NCBI RefSeq assembly: GCF_051851475.1
Contig: NZ_JBPUSJ010000011.1
Location: 62,001-126,000, forward strand
Length of the DNA stretch: 64,000 nucleotides
DNA from: Carboxylicivirga taeanensis
GTDB taxonomy: Bacteria; Bacteroidota; Bacteroidia; Bacteroidales; Marinilabiliaceae
Direction: 5' to 3'
Shown: positions 26,516 through 35,409 of the stretch, one piece after another
Numbering within the stretch: position 1 is the first letter of the stretch
Layout of the letters: the number at the start of each line of letters is the position of its first letter
Made by a program: the position numbers and the translations under genes
The notes under the pieces: generated by a model
What the model was told of the DNA's origin: nothing
Database searches by the model: none
What the model saw: only the letters and a program-made list of their open reading frames with translations

Positions 26516-27688
26516 TTAGGTAGTTCGCTCCAGTGATCGCAAAAACAAAAAGATGCTTGAGCCTGTAAGAACCATAAAAATGACGCCAATAATTATAAAA
26601 GCCTGACTTAAAGATAAGCGGTCGGTCATATAACCAAAAAGTGGGGCCAATATCGAAAAATTAGCTCGTATGATTAAACTGCGAATAGAAAGTACCGTCG
26701 CTCTCCTATCAGAAGAGGTAATGCGGTTGATATAATCTTTCAGCACCGGCGTGGCTATACCTCTTGAAAAATAAAAAAACACCATAACCGGTAGCACATA
26801 AATGGAATGCAAAAGCCCGGCCGCTATAAACGCTCCAGTTATAACCAAAGTAGTACCCCAAACCGTTGATTTGGGCCTCAGTTTCTGTTCTATTTTATAG
26901 GCAAATAGAGTTGTCATTCCCACCACCAGGTTTAAAACAGTACTGGTGGTACCAATATGCAGCTCTCTAAACCCTATTTCTTTGAGATAAAGAGGGTACA
27001 CCCAGGCCATGGTAAGCGTAGCCGAGCCAATGATAGAGGAATAGATGATGTTGTATCGCAGGCTGCGATTTGTAACCATGGCATACTTTACCACATTGAA
27101 AATATCGCTCCAGGTGGCCTTTTGTGTGCGGGTATAAAGCTGCGGCTCGACCAGCATAAAGGCGGCCGGCACCGCAATAAAAGCAATACCCGTCTGAAAA
27201 AAGAAGGGTGTTCGCAAGCTAATTTCTGCCAATGCGCCTCCCAAAAAGCCAGCAATAGCTTCGCTAAAATTACCTACCGAAAAATTTCGCCCTTCGTATT
27301 TCAGGTACTTCTGCTCTCTGCCATCAGCTTTCAGACTATCGTATAACAGAGCCGAGTCGGCACCACTGATAAAGCTTTGGCCAATCCCCAAAATGAGTTC
27401 TGCTGCCAAAAATGCATAAAACCCGGAAGTGAATGAATAAATGGCAAAGCCCAAGGTTCCCATAATGCTGCCAATTATCAGAGTACGCCTTCGCCCCAGC
27501 ACATCGGCCGCATAACCTGATGGAATTTCAAATATAACAATAGCGATGCTGTAGATGGCTTTGAGCTGAAATGACTCCTCCACGGTAAAGCCTAAATCCT
27601 GAAAAAACAGCATCATAATGGGCATCGTGAGCATGAACCACTTGGCTATTTTTATCAGATAAAGCTTTGTTATATTGCCTGCATACAT
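26516..27688 (-). CDS. MFS transporter
   Basis: A 390-residue protein with about 12 hydrophobic helices. The MFS signature between helices 2 and 3 is present as GYAADVLGRRRTLIIGS, preceded by IFEIPSG, a pattern common in small-molecule exporters of the MFS_1 group. A second loop at mid-protein (YKIEQKLRPKSTVWG) separates the two six-helix bundles. Substrate cannot be read. The gene is 63 bases downstream of another MFS gene on the same strand, and both follow glycan-metabolism genes further upstream. I see no promoter box of the TAnnTTTG type immediately upstream, so co-transcription with its neighbour is plausible. Confidence 0.85.
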   Translation of the reverse strand: MYAGNITKLYLIKIAKWFMLTMPIMMLFFQDLGFTVEESFQLKAIYSIAIVIFEIPSGYAADVLGRRRTLIIGSIMGTLGFAIYSFTSGFYAFLAAELILGIGQSFISGADSALLYDSLKADGREQKYLKYEGRNFSVGNFSEAIAGFLGGALAEISLRTPFFFQTGIAFIAVPAAFMLVEPQLYTRTQKATWSDIFNVVKYAMVTNRSLRYNIIYSSIIGSATLTMAWVYPLYLKEIGFRELHIGTTSTVLNLVVGMTTLFAYKIEQKLRPKSTVWGTTLVITGAFIAAGLLHSIYVLPVMVFFYFSRGIATPVLKDYINRITSSDRRATVLSIRSLIIRANFSILAPLFGYMTDRLSLSQAFIIIGVIFMVLTGSSIFLFLRSLERTT

Positions 27689-27751
27689 GGTAAACTATTT
27701 CTTATATTCTGATGGCCTGTTGCTGCCACTACTTAACTCATTAATTATAGA

Positions 27752-29041
27752 CTATGATTTAACACTATTTTGATAGTGTTTTTCTGAATAAATCATCAAA
27801 AAGATAGCCAGCATCAATAATACAATACCTACCCCATAAGTGAAGCTAAAGCCATACCACTCGTACAATTGAATACCAATTATTGGCGCAAACAAGGCTC
27901 TTAACCCGGTTAAAAATAGATGAACAGACTGGTAATCGGCCGCTTCATGCGACTGACAAAAATAGCTACTGCCAATCCCCCACAGAATGGGCATGCTGCC
28001 GGTAAATACGCCGTTAAAAAACAAAGCTACCAGAAACAGGTAGTATATTTTATAATAGCCCAACTCAAAATAATAAGGATAGTACTGGGTTAGAGCCGTA
28101 AAAGTTATAAAGAGCATTAGTGAACCAAACGTCAGAATGGCAAAACGACGGGGATCTCGATTGCCAATTAGTTTTCCGAAAAGTGGTAGCAGAATTATGG
28201 CTATCAGATTGAATATAATATTGTAAAGGGCAACCGTTGGATAGTTCACATCTAAAGCCTCCTTGTAGAAAATGGTGACCACAGCATGGGTACTCATCCA
28301 GGCAAAACCATAAATAATAAAACCAATCTCCATGTGCCGGAAAGGCTTATTCAATCGGAGAATTTCCATGATGCGCTTAAACGAACCTCCAACAGCATGC
28401 CAAATGGGTTTAGTGATGACTTCTGACTTTTGAATAAAGTCAATCTTTGTGAGCTGATAAACTGAAATAACTCCCAGAATACCAACTACCGGGTAAAACA
28501 GTTTATACGAATTAGCATTAAAGTGCAAGAGTTCGCCCACTAAAAACGTAGATAGCAACACGCATACCTTATTAATGGTGGTGGCGTAACCAAATAGCTT
28601 CCCGAACAATTGATGACGGTAATTTCCTTTGAGGTATTGATTAATTGACGGGACCACTGCAATTTTTGAGGTATGAAAAAGCAGGAAAACCGTCAGAAAA
28701 ATCAAATGATAAACTTCTGGCAGCCCGTTTTCCCCTGTTATGTTGGGGAAAAATACAAAGCCAACCAATGGCAGGCGAGTAATAATTCCTGTTATGCGTA
28801 AAAACCGCTTTCTGTTGGCAAAACGTCGCATTACTTCATTGGCAACCATAGCAAACAAAAACACGACCATGCTAAACTGAAACAGGAAAGCCAACTGTAC
28901 ATTAGATCCCTTTAGGGATTTAATAAAAATAAACTCATTAAGAATCAACGCTCCGCTGGCAATGCCATCGATACTGCTGTAAAATAAATGCAAACGGAAT
29001 GTGCGTGCTTCCTGTGTGTTGAGCTTACTGAAAATATTCAT
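27752..29041 (-). CDS. MFS-type transporter, distinct family
   Basis: A 429-residue multi-helix membrane protein. It belongs to a different MFS branch from its neighbour: the conserved loops are short (EVMRRFANRKRFLRITG) and the N-terminus reads FRLHLFYSSIDGIASGALILNEFIFIKSLKGS. Twelve helices are likely. I prefer the ATG at 29039-29041 (MNIFSKLNTQ) because the membrane domain begins soon after it. An upstream in-frame ATG would add 15 residues. A TAACTTTG box, an exact TAnnTTTG match, lies only about 12 bases before the preferred start, so the message could be nearly leaderless. Substrate is unknown. Confidence 0.8.
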   Translation of the reverse strand: MNIFSKLNTQEARTFRLHLFYSSIDGIASGALILNEFIFIKSLKGSNVQLAFLFQFSMVVFLFAMVANEVMRRFANRKRFLRITGIITRLPLVGFVFFPNITGENGLPEVYHLIFLTVFLLFHTSKIAVVPSINQYLKGNYRHQLFGKLFGYATTINKVCVLLSTFLVGELLHFNANSYKLFYPVVGILGVISVYQLTKIDFIQKSEVITKPIWHAVGGSFKRIMEILRLNKPFRHMEIGFIIYGFAWMSTHAVVTIFYKEALDVNYPTVALYNIIFNLIAIILLPLFGKLIGNRDPRRFAILTFGSLMLFITFTALTQYYPYYFELGYYKIYYLFLVALFFNGVFTGSMPILWGIGSSYFCQSHEAADYQSVHLFLTGLRALFAPIIGIQLYEWYGFSFTYGVGIVLLMLAIFLMIYSEKHYQNSVKS

Positions 29042-29177
29042 AGCGCGCAAAGTTAAGCTTTTTAAAGAAAAGTTGCCCGCATCCATTTACTAAGAAGAAA
29101 TTCATGCGACGCTACCCAACCTGCTTGGCGTATTGTATTCCCCTGGAAACAAAAAGCTTATGCACCCGTCATGCATT

Positions 29178-30893
29178 TTAATGGCTTAACTCAACCACCA
29201 AAAAATCATTTGCCGGCACTTGCAGTGACAATCCCTCACGAATGAGCCTTTCACTTCCAATGGCTGCTTCGCAATGTCCTTTCAGGGAGTGAAGCTCTAA
29301 TTTTGAGGGCCGCAGTATTTGCATTAACTCAAGGGCATGTGCGGGTACTTTAACCATAATTTTGGAGTCTGCATTGGAAAAATTGCAAACGATGAGTAAG
29401 CGCTGCTCACTGCTGTAACGCAAAAATGCATACACCACATCCGAGCTTAAATAAGGATTGTCTTTATTGTGCCACATAACATCGTAAAAGCGCCCCTGGC
29501 TGATCGCGGGCTGCTGGCACAAAAGGTTGATAGCGATATAGGCTTCCCTCAAAGAGCGCTGTTCATCTGAGAGACCTGCTCCATCGAAGCGTCCTTCGTT
29601 CATCCATTTCTGATGCTCGGGCAAGTGCCAGTAGTCGAAAATAGTCGTTCGCCCGTCATCACCACTAAAACCGCAAGGCCCTTCGCCCTGCTCTCCTACC
29701 TCTTGCCCATTGTAAAGCATTAATGGTCCCTGGTGTAAAAATGCGCAAACAGCCATGGCCGGAATGGCCATTTCAGGCTGTCCGGCAATAAAACGAGAGG
29801 CCAGTCGCTGTTCATCATGGTTTTCCATAAACCGAAGCATGTAAGGATCCATTCCTTGCAAAGCCAGCCAACAATGAGAGATATCACTGGCTGGCTGTGC
29901 CCCTTTTAGAACGCCAATTAAGGTATCGTAGAGCCCCACTTTATCGTACAAGAAGTCAAAATGCCCCTGAAAAACATAGGATTGATAAAGAGATGGATCA
30001 TACACCTCTGCAATAAAAACTAAATGAGGAAAGGCCGTTTTAAGTTCAGGTATCACCCACTCCCAAAACTGCACCGGCACCATTTCAGCCATATCACAAC
30101 GAAAACCATCTACGCCTTTAGCAGCCCAATAGAGCAAGACCTGCTTCATCTTCAACCAAGTATCGGGAGGTGGTGTAAAACCGTTTGGTTGTCCTCCTTT
30201 GTAATCAACTCCATAATTGAGTTTTACAGTTTCGTACCAATCGTTGATACCTGGACGAGATGTAAACGAATCATTACCTGTTACTTTGGCCGGATATTCA
30301 TCATACTCCCAACCAGGAAACTTTTCCAGAAGCTCCGTTGGCAATTGGAGTTTTTCGTTGGGCAGGTAATAAAAATTGTTGGCACATGAAAAGCTCACCG
30401 ACGAATCGTCTGTTGCTCCAAAATCAACCACTCTTGGAGGTTTGCTATCTGAAGCATAGTCCCGGGCAAGATGATTCGGCACAAAATCGATAATCACTTT
30501 CAGACCTGATTCGTGCACTCGTGCTATTAAGCTCTCAAACTCCTCCATCCGTTTGGCAACATTTTCAGCCAAATCGGCACTCACGTCATAATAATCCTTA
30601 ATAGCATATGGCGAACCGGCTTTTCCCTTAATTATCAGAGGATTTCCATTTTCTATTCCAAGATCCGGATACCCTTCAGTTTGCCCATGCTCAATAACTC
30701 CGGTCAGCCATAAATGGCTTATTCCCATTTGATGCAGTGCCTGAAGCGCGCGCTCATTAATCGCATTGAATTTACCACAACCATTCTCTCTTCGGCTGCC
30801 ATTCACCTTCATTTGCCGTTGCAAGTTCCCAAACAAACGTGGCAGAAGCTGATAGATTATTATCTTTTTCTTACTTTCAATTTTTTCCTTCAT
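29178..30893 (-). CDS. GH13 alpha-amylase family enzyme
   Basis: A 571-residue cytoplasmic protein with no signal peptide. The (beta/alpha)8 barrel carries the four GH13 conserved regions: VIIDFVPNH (region I), GVDGFRCDMAEMV (nucleophile Asp), VFIAEVYD (acid/base Glu) and MENHDEQR (transition-state Asp). A C-terminal beta domain follows. Such proteins hydrolyse or transfer alpha-1,4/1,6-glucans; subfamily and product cannot be decided by eye. It lies 56 bases downstream of the branching enzyme gene on the same strand, which points to intracellular glycogen turnover. The N-terminus KIIIYQLLPRLFGN is typical of this Bacteroidota group. Confidence 0.92.
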   Translation of the reverse strand: MKEKIESKKKIIIYQLLPRLFGNLQRQMKVNGSRRENGCGKFNAINERALQALHQMGISHLWLTGVIEHGQTEGYPDLGIENGNPLIIKGKAGSPYAIKDYYDVSADLAENVAKRMEEFESLIARVHESGLKVIIDFVPNHLARDYASDSKPPRVVDFGATDDSSVSFSCANNFYYLPNEKLQLPTELLEKFPGWEYDEYPAKVTGNDSFTSRPGINDWYETVKLNYGVDYKGGQPNGFTPPPDTWLKMKQVLLYWAAKGVDGFRCDMAEMVPVQFWEWVIPELKTAFPHLVFIAEVYDPSLYQSYVFQGHFDFLYDKVGLYDTLIGVLKGAQPASDISHCWLALQGMDPYMLRFMENHDEQRLASRFIAGQPEMAIPAMAVCAFLHQGPLMLYNGQEVGEQGEGPCGFSGDDGRTTIFDYWHLPEHQKWMNEGRFDGAGLSDEQRSLREAYIAINLLCQQPAISQGRFYDVMWHNKDNPYLSSDVVYAFLRYSSEQRLLIVCNFSNADSKIMVKVPAHALELMQILRPSKLELHSLKGHCEAAIGSERLIREGLSLQVPANDFLVVELSH

Positions 30894-30949
30894 GGCAACC
30901 TATCTTCTTAATAATCATTAAGATGTTAATTCTTCAACCTTTGTCTGCA

Positions 30950-32956
30950 TTAGTAAATTTGCTTTGGCGGCGTATGTTTTAATACTAAAGCCGTTCGACT
31001 TGGCAGGTATAAATGCAGGCGATGTCTGCTCGACATTTGTGCCTCAGGTCGGGTATAGTAATCAATGCTGTCATCAACACGGCTGAACCCTCCAAAATCG
31101 GCAGCATCAGAATTAAGTATTACATTGTACTTACCTGCTGGTGTTGAGATGCCATAAAAGGTAAACGACTTTAGCGGATTGAGGTTAAATACAAAAAGCA
31201 GTTGTTTGCGCTTGATGGCCAACACCTGGTCGTGCTCGTTAGCTTCCAGGCACTCGCTACCAGAGTCATTCAAAAACTGCTCGCTTTGTTGCAGGCTAAT
31301 CATGGCCATATCAAAGGCATTTAGTTGCTCATAGCGCAGCTCCGGGTTATCCAGCAAACTCCATTGCCGTCTGGCATATTGATAGGACCAATTATTACCC
31401 GCCCTGGGAAAATCAATCCATTCGGGATGACCAAATTCGTTGCCCATAAAATTGAGGTAACCATTACCAGCACAGCAAAAAGTCATCAAACGAATAAGCT
31501 TATGCAAAGCCATTCCCCGGTCAACCGTCAGGCTGGGATCCTTTTTACTCATCGCCCAATACATATCTGCCCCTATCAACCTGAAGATAATTGTTTTATC
31601 GCCTACCAGCGCCTGATCATGCGATTCGGCATAGCTAATCGTTTTCTCCTCGGGACGTTTATTGGACAGCTCATAAAATAGATTCCCAACTGCCCATTCT
31701 TCATCTTTCTGTTCTTTAATCAGTCGGATCCAGTAATCGGGCGTGCCCATGGCCAATCGAAAATCAAAGCCCAAACCGCCCTGTTCAATGGGCGATGCCA
31801 ATCCGGGATAGCCGCTCATCTCCTCCGCAATGCTCATCGAGTTGGCATTACATTGTTTCATCAGCTTATTGGCTAAGAGCAAATAGCTGATGGCGTCCTC
31901 ATCCTGCCCCCCATCAAAATACTGCTGATAATCGGTAAAACTGCGCTCCAAGCCATGGTCGAGGTACAGCATACTGGTCACACCATCAAAGCGAAACCCA
32001 TCAAAGTGATACTCCTCCAGCCAGTACTTCACATTGGACAGCAAAAGGTGAAGTACTTCATTTCGGGCATAATTGTAACACAACGAATCCCAGGCTAGGT
32101 GCTCTCGCCGGTGATTATCGTGAAAAAACTGGTAAGGAGAGCCGTCAAAGAGTCCGATGCCCTCCAATTCGTTTTTAACAGCATGCGAATGCACAATATC
32201 CATAATAACAGCCATGCCCAAGCCATGTGCCTTATCAATCAGCTCCTTTAGTTCATCAGGCGTTCCAAAACGTGAGCTGGCAGCAAACAGACTAGATACA
32301 TGGTAGCCAAAAGAACCATAGTAGGGATGTTCCTGAATGGCCATTAGCTGAATGGTATTGTAACCCGCCTTTTTAATATGTGGCAAAATCCTTTCGGTAA
32401 ATTCCTTGTAAGTACCAACCCGTTCGTCTTCGGTAGCCATACCAATGTGGGCTTCATAAATCAAGGGCACTTCAACTTTTTGCCTCTTTTCATCATTTTT
32501 CCACTCAAACGATTCTGAAGGACACCATACCTGCGCTGCAAAAAGCTTTGTTTCCTCATCCTGCACAACCCGTGTTGCCCAAACCGGAATACGCTCTCCT
32601 TCGCCGCCGGGCCAGTGCACTTTCAGTTTATACAGATCCTCATGAGCCAGCAATTGCTTATCAATCACTAACTCAAACAATCCATGCTCCTTTTTCTCGA
32701 AGAGAAAAGGCGCTTGTTCCTGCCACTGGTTACATTCGCCAATCAGATACATCTTAATGGCATTGGGTGCCCACTCTCGCAACACCCAGGTATCGCCATT
32801 GTCGTGCAGACCATAATAGCGGTAACCATTGGCAAAATCATACAAGGATGTTTGACTTAACTGCTTTTCTTTATTTATAGCCGCCTGAGTACGTTTAAGC
32901 AGAATCGATTTGTAGGGCTTTAAAAAGGCATCTGTCTCTGTAATGTGCATGGACAT
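30950..32956 (-). CDS. glgB: 1,4-alpha-glucan branching enzyme (GH13_8, eukaryote-like)
   Basis: A 668-residue branching enzyme that cuts alpha-1,4 glucan and re-attaches segments by alpha-1,6 bonds. It has an N-terminal CBM48 domain (TWVLREWAPNAIKMYLIGECNQW), then a GH13 barrel with HPYYGSFGYHVSSLFAASSRFGTPDELKEL, VIMDIVHSHAV, FDGFRFDGVTSML (nucleophile Asp), SIAEEMSG (acid Glu) and YAESHDQALVG. The sequence is closer to plant and yeast branching enzymes than to E. coli GlgB, which I infer from the FRFDGVTSMLY..HG and AEEMSGYPG patterns. A 55-codon extension beginning with GTG looks non-coding, so I start at the ATG at 32954-32956. It is followed by the GH13 amylase gene. Confidence 0.93.
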   Translation of the reverse strand: MSMHITETDAFLKPYKSILLKRTQAAINKEKQLSQTSLYDFANGYRYYGLHDNGDTWVLREWAPNAIKMYLIGECNQWQEQAPFLFEKKEHGLFELVIDKQLLAHEDLYKLKVHWPGGEGERIPVWATRVVQDEETKLFAAQVWCPSESFEWKNDEKRQKVEVPLIYEAHIGMATEDERVGTYKEFTERILPHIKKAGYNTIQLMAIQEHPYYGSFGYHVSSLFAASSRFGTPDELKELIDKAHGLGMAVIMDIVHSHAVKNELEGIGLFDGSPYQFFHDNHRREHLAWDSLCYNYARNEVLHLLLSNVKYWLEEYHFDGFRFDGVTSMLYLDHGLERSFTDYQQYFDGGQDEDAISYLLLANKLMKQCNANSMSIAEEMSGYPGLASPIEQGGLGFDFRLAMGTPDYWIRLIKEQKDEEWAVGNLFYELSNKRPEEKTISYAESHDQALVGDKTIIFRLIGADMYWAMSKKDPSLTVDRGMALHKLIRLMTFCCAGNGYLNFMGNEFGHPEWIDFPRAGNNWSYQYARRQWSLLDNPELRYEQLNAFDMAMISLQQSEQFLNDSGSECLEANEHDQVLAIKRKQLLFVFNLNPLKSFTFYGISTPAGKYNVILNSDAADFGGFSRVDDSIDYYTRPEAQMSSRHRLHLYLPSRTALVLKHTPPKQIY

Positions 32957-33314
32957 AGTTAAAAATAATTCAAAGGATTTGAATTGCTGATAGGGATGTT
33001 TAAATATACAACTATTATTATTTTGCACGTACTTTTTAAGTATTAAAGAATGATGAAAGATGCATTGCCAAACTATGATACCCTGATAAAAAACAAGCTG
33101 AGATAATGAATAACGACGCACCTGCCTGTTGTGAGAAACTAGCTATAGGAGCCCAATCGATAACGAATATTTATCAAAAAAGCCACTCAACTTCCTATTA
33201 ATAAGTACCCTGAAAAAAATTAGGCAAGAGTGAAAAATTTTCCATAATATGTGGAAACAGTTATTATATTAGTACCATCAAAACAGGTATGAAAACTCAG
33301 ATAAAACACACATT
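32957..33314. other. Divergent intergenic region with a small inverted repeat
   Basis: There are 358 bases between glgB and the small acidic protein gene, transcribed divergently. TTTCCA (33239-33244) and TGGAAA (33252-33257) form a 6-bp inverted repeat spaced by 7 bases, about 60 bases before the acidic protein's start. It could be an operator, but such short repeats arise by chance. No clear TAnnTTTG box is visible. Confidence 0.35.
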
Positions 33315-33662
33315 ATGATTACAAATAAACCGAAGGTAATCATGGATTACCAAAAGTTGTCTGGAGAACTCAAAGAACAGCTTAAACTTGTGTACCCAGA
33401 AGGATTCCATGATAATATTATCTGGTTTACGGATGCTAAAGGGCAGCGGATTTCGGCATTACGGTTTGAAACCGATGAAAAAATATATATGCTACGGATG
33501 TCGACTGAAACTGCCATGGAAATAATGGACGATGACGATGATTTTGGCAGTGACTACAAGCTAAAATCAGATGTTCATAAATCCTACGCCGATAAGCACA
33601 GTGATGTGGACTACCTTCCGGATAGCTTTGATGAAGATGAGGATGTAGATGAGGATGAATAG
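33315..33662 (+). CDS. Small protein with Asp/Glu-rich C-terminal tail, unknown function
   Basis: A 115-residue protein. The first 75 residues form a compact-looking domain (YPEGFHDNIIWFTDAKGQRISALRFETDEKIYMLRMS). After a DDDDD patch, the last 15 residues are almost all Asp and Glu and end in ...DEDE. There is no signal peptide. I do not recognise a named family. An in-frame ATG at residue 10 is an alternative start. It lies directly upstream of the RimB-RimK fusion gene, though a terminator lies between them. Its glutamate-ending acidic tail resembles the kind of C-terminus that RimK extends with glutamate on ribosomal protein S6, so it is a candidate substrate. That link is inference. Confidence 0.75.
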   Translation: MITNKPKVIMDYQKLSGELKEQLKLVYPEGFHDNIIWFTDAKGQRISALRFETDEKIYMLRMSTETAMEIMDDDDDFGSDYKLKSDVHKSYADKHSDVDYLPDSFDEDEDVDEDE

Positions 33663-33705
33663 GTGTACAAACAGTACCCGTTTAATCGCCAGATAAACAC
33701 CTTTT

Positions 33706-33735
33706 ATCCCGTAACAACCATTACGGGATTTTTTA
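33706..33735 (+). terminator. Terminator after the acidic small protein
   Basis: ATCCCGTAA (33706-33714) pairs perfectly with TTACGGGAT (33721-33729), with a six-base loop, followed by a run of T. Confidence 0.85.
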
Positions 33736-33952
33736 TGTCCGCCTGTTTATCAATCGCTCATTTACTTAAACACACCACCCACCTTCCTTTAACCACTATG
33801 AACCAATTGATTACCATACTTGCTTTTTAATATATTTTAACCAAACAAGCTGCTGATTCATGATGGAAAAGTAAATATATTGCGCCCGCAAAAATGCAAC
33901 ACTTAAAATTATTAATTCTATTTTCACTACTAGCATTATTAGCTACAACTAA

Positions 33953-35332
33953 ATGAATAACAACAAAATAGTAGTTGGTTCAGAAGAATGGTGCAACCTA
34001 CCCCAATTGAACCTACCTGGTATTAAAGCACGGGTGGATTCCGGTGCTAAAACTTCAGCTTTACACGCTGTTAACATCAGCCCTTTTACAAAAAACGGGG
34101 CCCCATGGATCAGCTTTGACGTGCATCCGATACAAAACGATGGCAAAACTACCGTACATTGTGAGGCCCCTGTGCTGGATAAACGTCGGGTGAAAAGCTC
34201 CAGCGGCTCCAGTGAAATGCGTTTTGTGATTAAAACCATTCTGGCCCTTGCCGAAGAGGCCTGGGAAATAGAAGTGACCCTCACCAACCGCGACTCAATG
34301 GGCTACCGCATGCTGCTGGGACGACAAGCTATGGCGGGAAAAATATTAGTTGATCCGGAAGCATCGTTCTGCAGAGGTGAGCTCTCGAAGGAAGCTCTTC
34401 TGGGATTCTACCATACGCACATAACCCGTCCTACGGGATTAAAGATTGGCTTACTGGCTAGTAATCCGGACCTATACAGCAACCTAAGGATTATAGAAGC
34501 CGGCCAGGAACGTGGCCACGAAGTCGAGTTTTTAAACCTGAAGGATTGCTACATCAAACTGGATGGCAGCAATCCCGAAATGCACTACAGGGGAGGCCGG
34601 ATTCTAAATGATTTTGATGCCATTATACCACGTATCAGGCCAAGTGCTACCTTTTATGGATGCGCCCTTACCCGTCACTTTGAGGCAATGGGTGTTTACA
34701 CGCTTAATACGGCTTCTGCCATTACACAGTCGCGCGATAAGCTGTATGCGCTCCAGTTGCTTATTAACAATGGCTTACCCATACCTACCACTGGTTTTGC
34801 TAACTCTCCGCTGGACACCAATGAACTGATAAAAATGGTAGGTGGAGCTCCACTGATAGTAAAACTGCTGGAAGGAACGCAAGGCAAAGGGGTTGTATTG
34901 GCTGAAACTAAAAAAGCAGCTGAAAGTTTAATTAACGCCTTCAAGAGCTTGAGGGCCAATATACTTGTTCAGGAGTTTGTAAAGGAAGCTAACGGAAAAG
35001 ACATTCGCTGCTTTGTGGTGAATGGCAAAGTCGTGGCCAGCATTATGCGAACAGCTGCACCCGGTGAGTTCAGAGCTAATATTCACATGGGCGGAACAGC
35101 CTCTATAACCCGTATTACACCCGAAGAAAGACGCATTGCTATTCTGGCTGCTAAAACACTGAATCTAAAAGTAGCGGGTGTTGACATCATACGTGGCAAC
35201 AATGGCCCCATGCTGCTGGAGGTCAATTCATCGCCCGGTTTAGAAGGCATTGAAGGTGCCTCCAACAAGGATATTGCCGGCAAAATGATTGAAGCCGTTG
35301 AAAAAGATTTGAAATATAGAAAAGACAACTAG
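33953..35332 (+). CDS. rimK: RimB-RimK fusion: retropepsin-like protease plus ATP-grasp L-glutamate ligase
   Basis: A 459-residue two-domain protein. Residues 1-145 are a RimB-type (PF05618-like) retropepsin domain with the aspartic motif VDSGAKTSALHA (Asp29) and the closing LLGRQAM. Residues 160-455 are a RimK ATP-grasp ligase: LKIGLLASNPDLYSNLRIIEAGQERGHEVEF, PRIRPSATFYG, the ATP loop KLLEGTQGKGVVL, and metal-binding MLLEVNSSPGLEGIE. In pseudomonads separate RimB and RimK proteins trim and add glutamates on ribosomal protein S6. The fusion puts ligase and protease in one chain. It is a monocistronic unit bounded by terminators and convergent with a GNAT/ATP-grasp gene. The real acceptor here is unknown. 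Confidence 0.92.
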   Translation: MNNNKIVVGSEEWCNLPQLNLPGIKARVDSGAKTSALHAVNISPFTKNGAPWISFDVHPIQNDGKTTVHCEAPVLDKRRVKSSSGSSEMRFVIKTILALAEEAWEIEVTLTNRDSMGYRMLLGRQAMAGKILVDPEASFCRGELSKEALLGFYHTHITRPTGLKIGLLASNPDLYSNLRIIEAGQERGHEVEFLNLKDCYIKLDGSNPEMHYRGGRILNDFDAIIPRIRPSATFYGCALTRHFEAMGVYTLNTASAITQSRDKLYALQLLINNGLPIPTTGFANSPLDTNELIKMVGGAPLIVKLLEGTQGKGVVLAETKKAAESLINAFKSLRANILVQEFVKEANGKDIRCFVVNGKVVASIMRTAAPGEFRANIHMGGTASITRITPEERRIAILAAKTLNLKVAGVDIIRGNNGPMLLEVNSSPGLEGIEGASNKDIAGKMIEAVEKDLKYRKDN

Positions 35333-35333
35333 T

Positions 35334-35373
35334 AAAAAGCCGGCTCCTCTGATTTGAAGAGCCGGCTTTTTTA
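35334..35373. terminator. Bidirectional terminator between two amidoligase genes
   Basis: AAAAAGCCGGCTC (from 35334) pairs exactly with GAGCCGGCTTTTT (to about 35371), giving a 13-bp stem with A/T tails on both sides. It separates the convergent RimB-RimK and GNAT/ATP-grasp genes. Confidence 0.88.
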
Positions 35374-35409
35374 TCTTTCATCCAACTACTGAGAGCATCT
35401 ATCTGACTA

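Noticed and set aside
32957..33121. N-terminal extension of the branching enzyme by 55 codons
   Set aside because: It begins with GTG and reads as AT-rich non-coding sequence. The family N-terminus fits the ATG at 32956.
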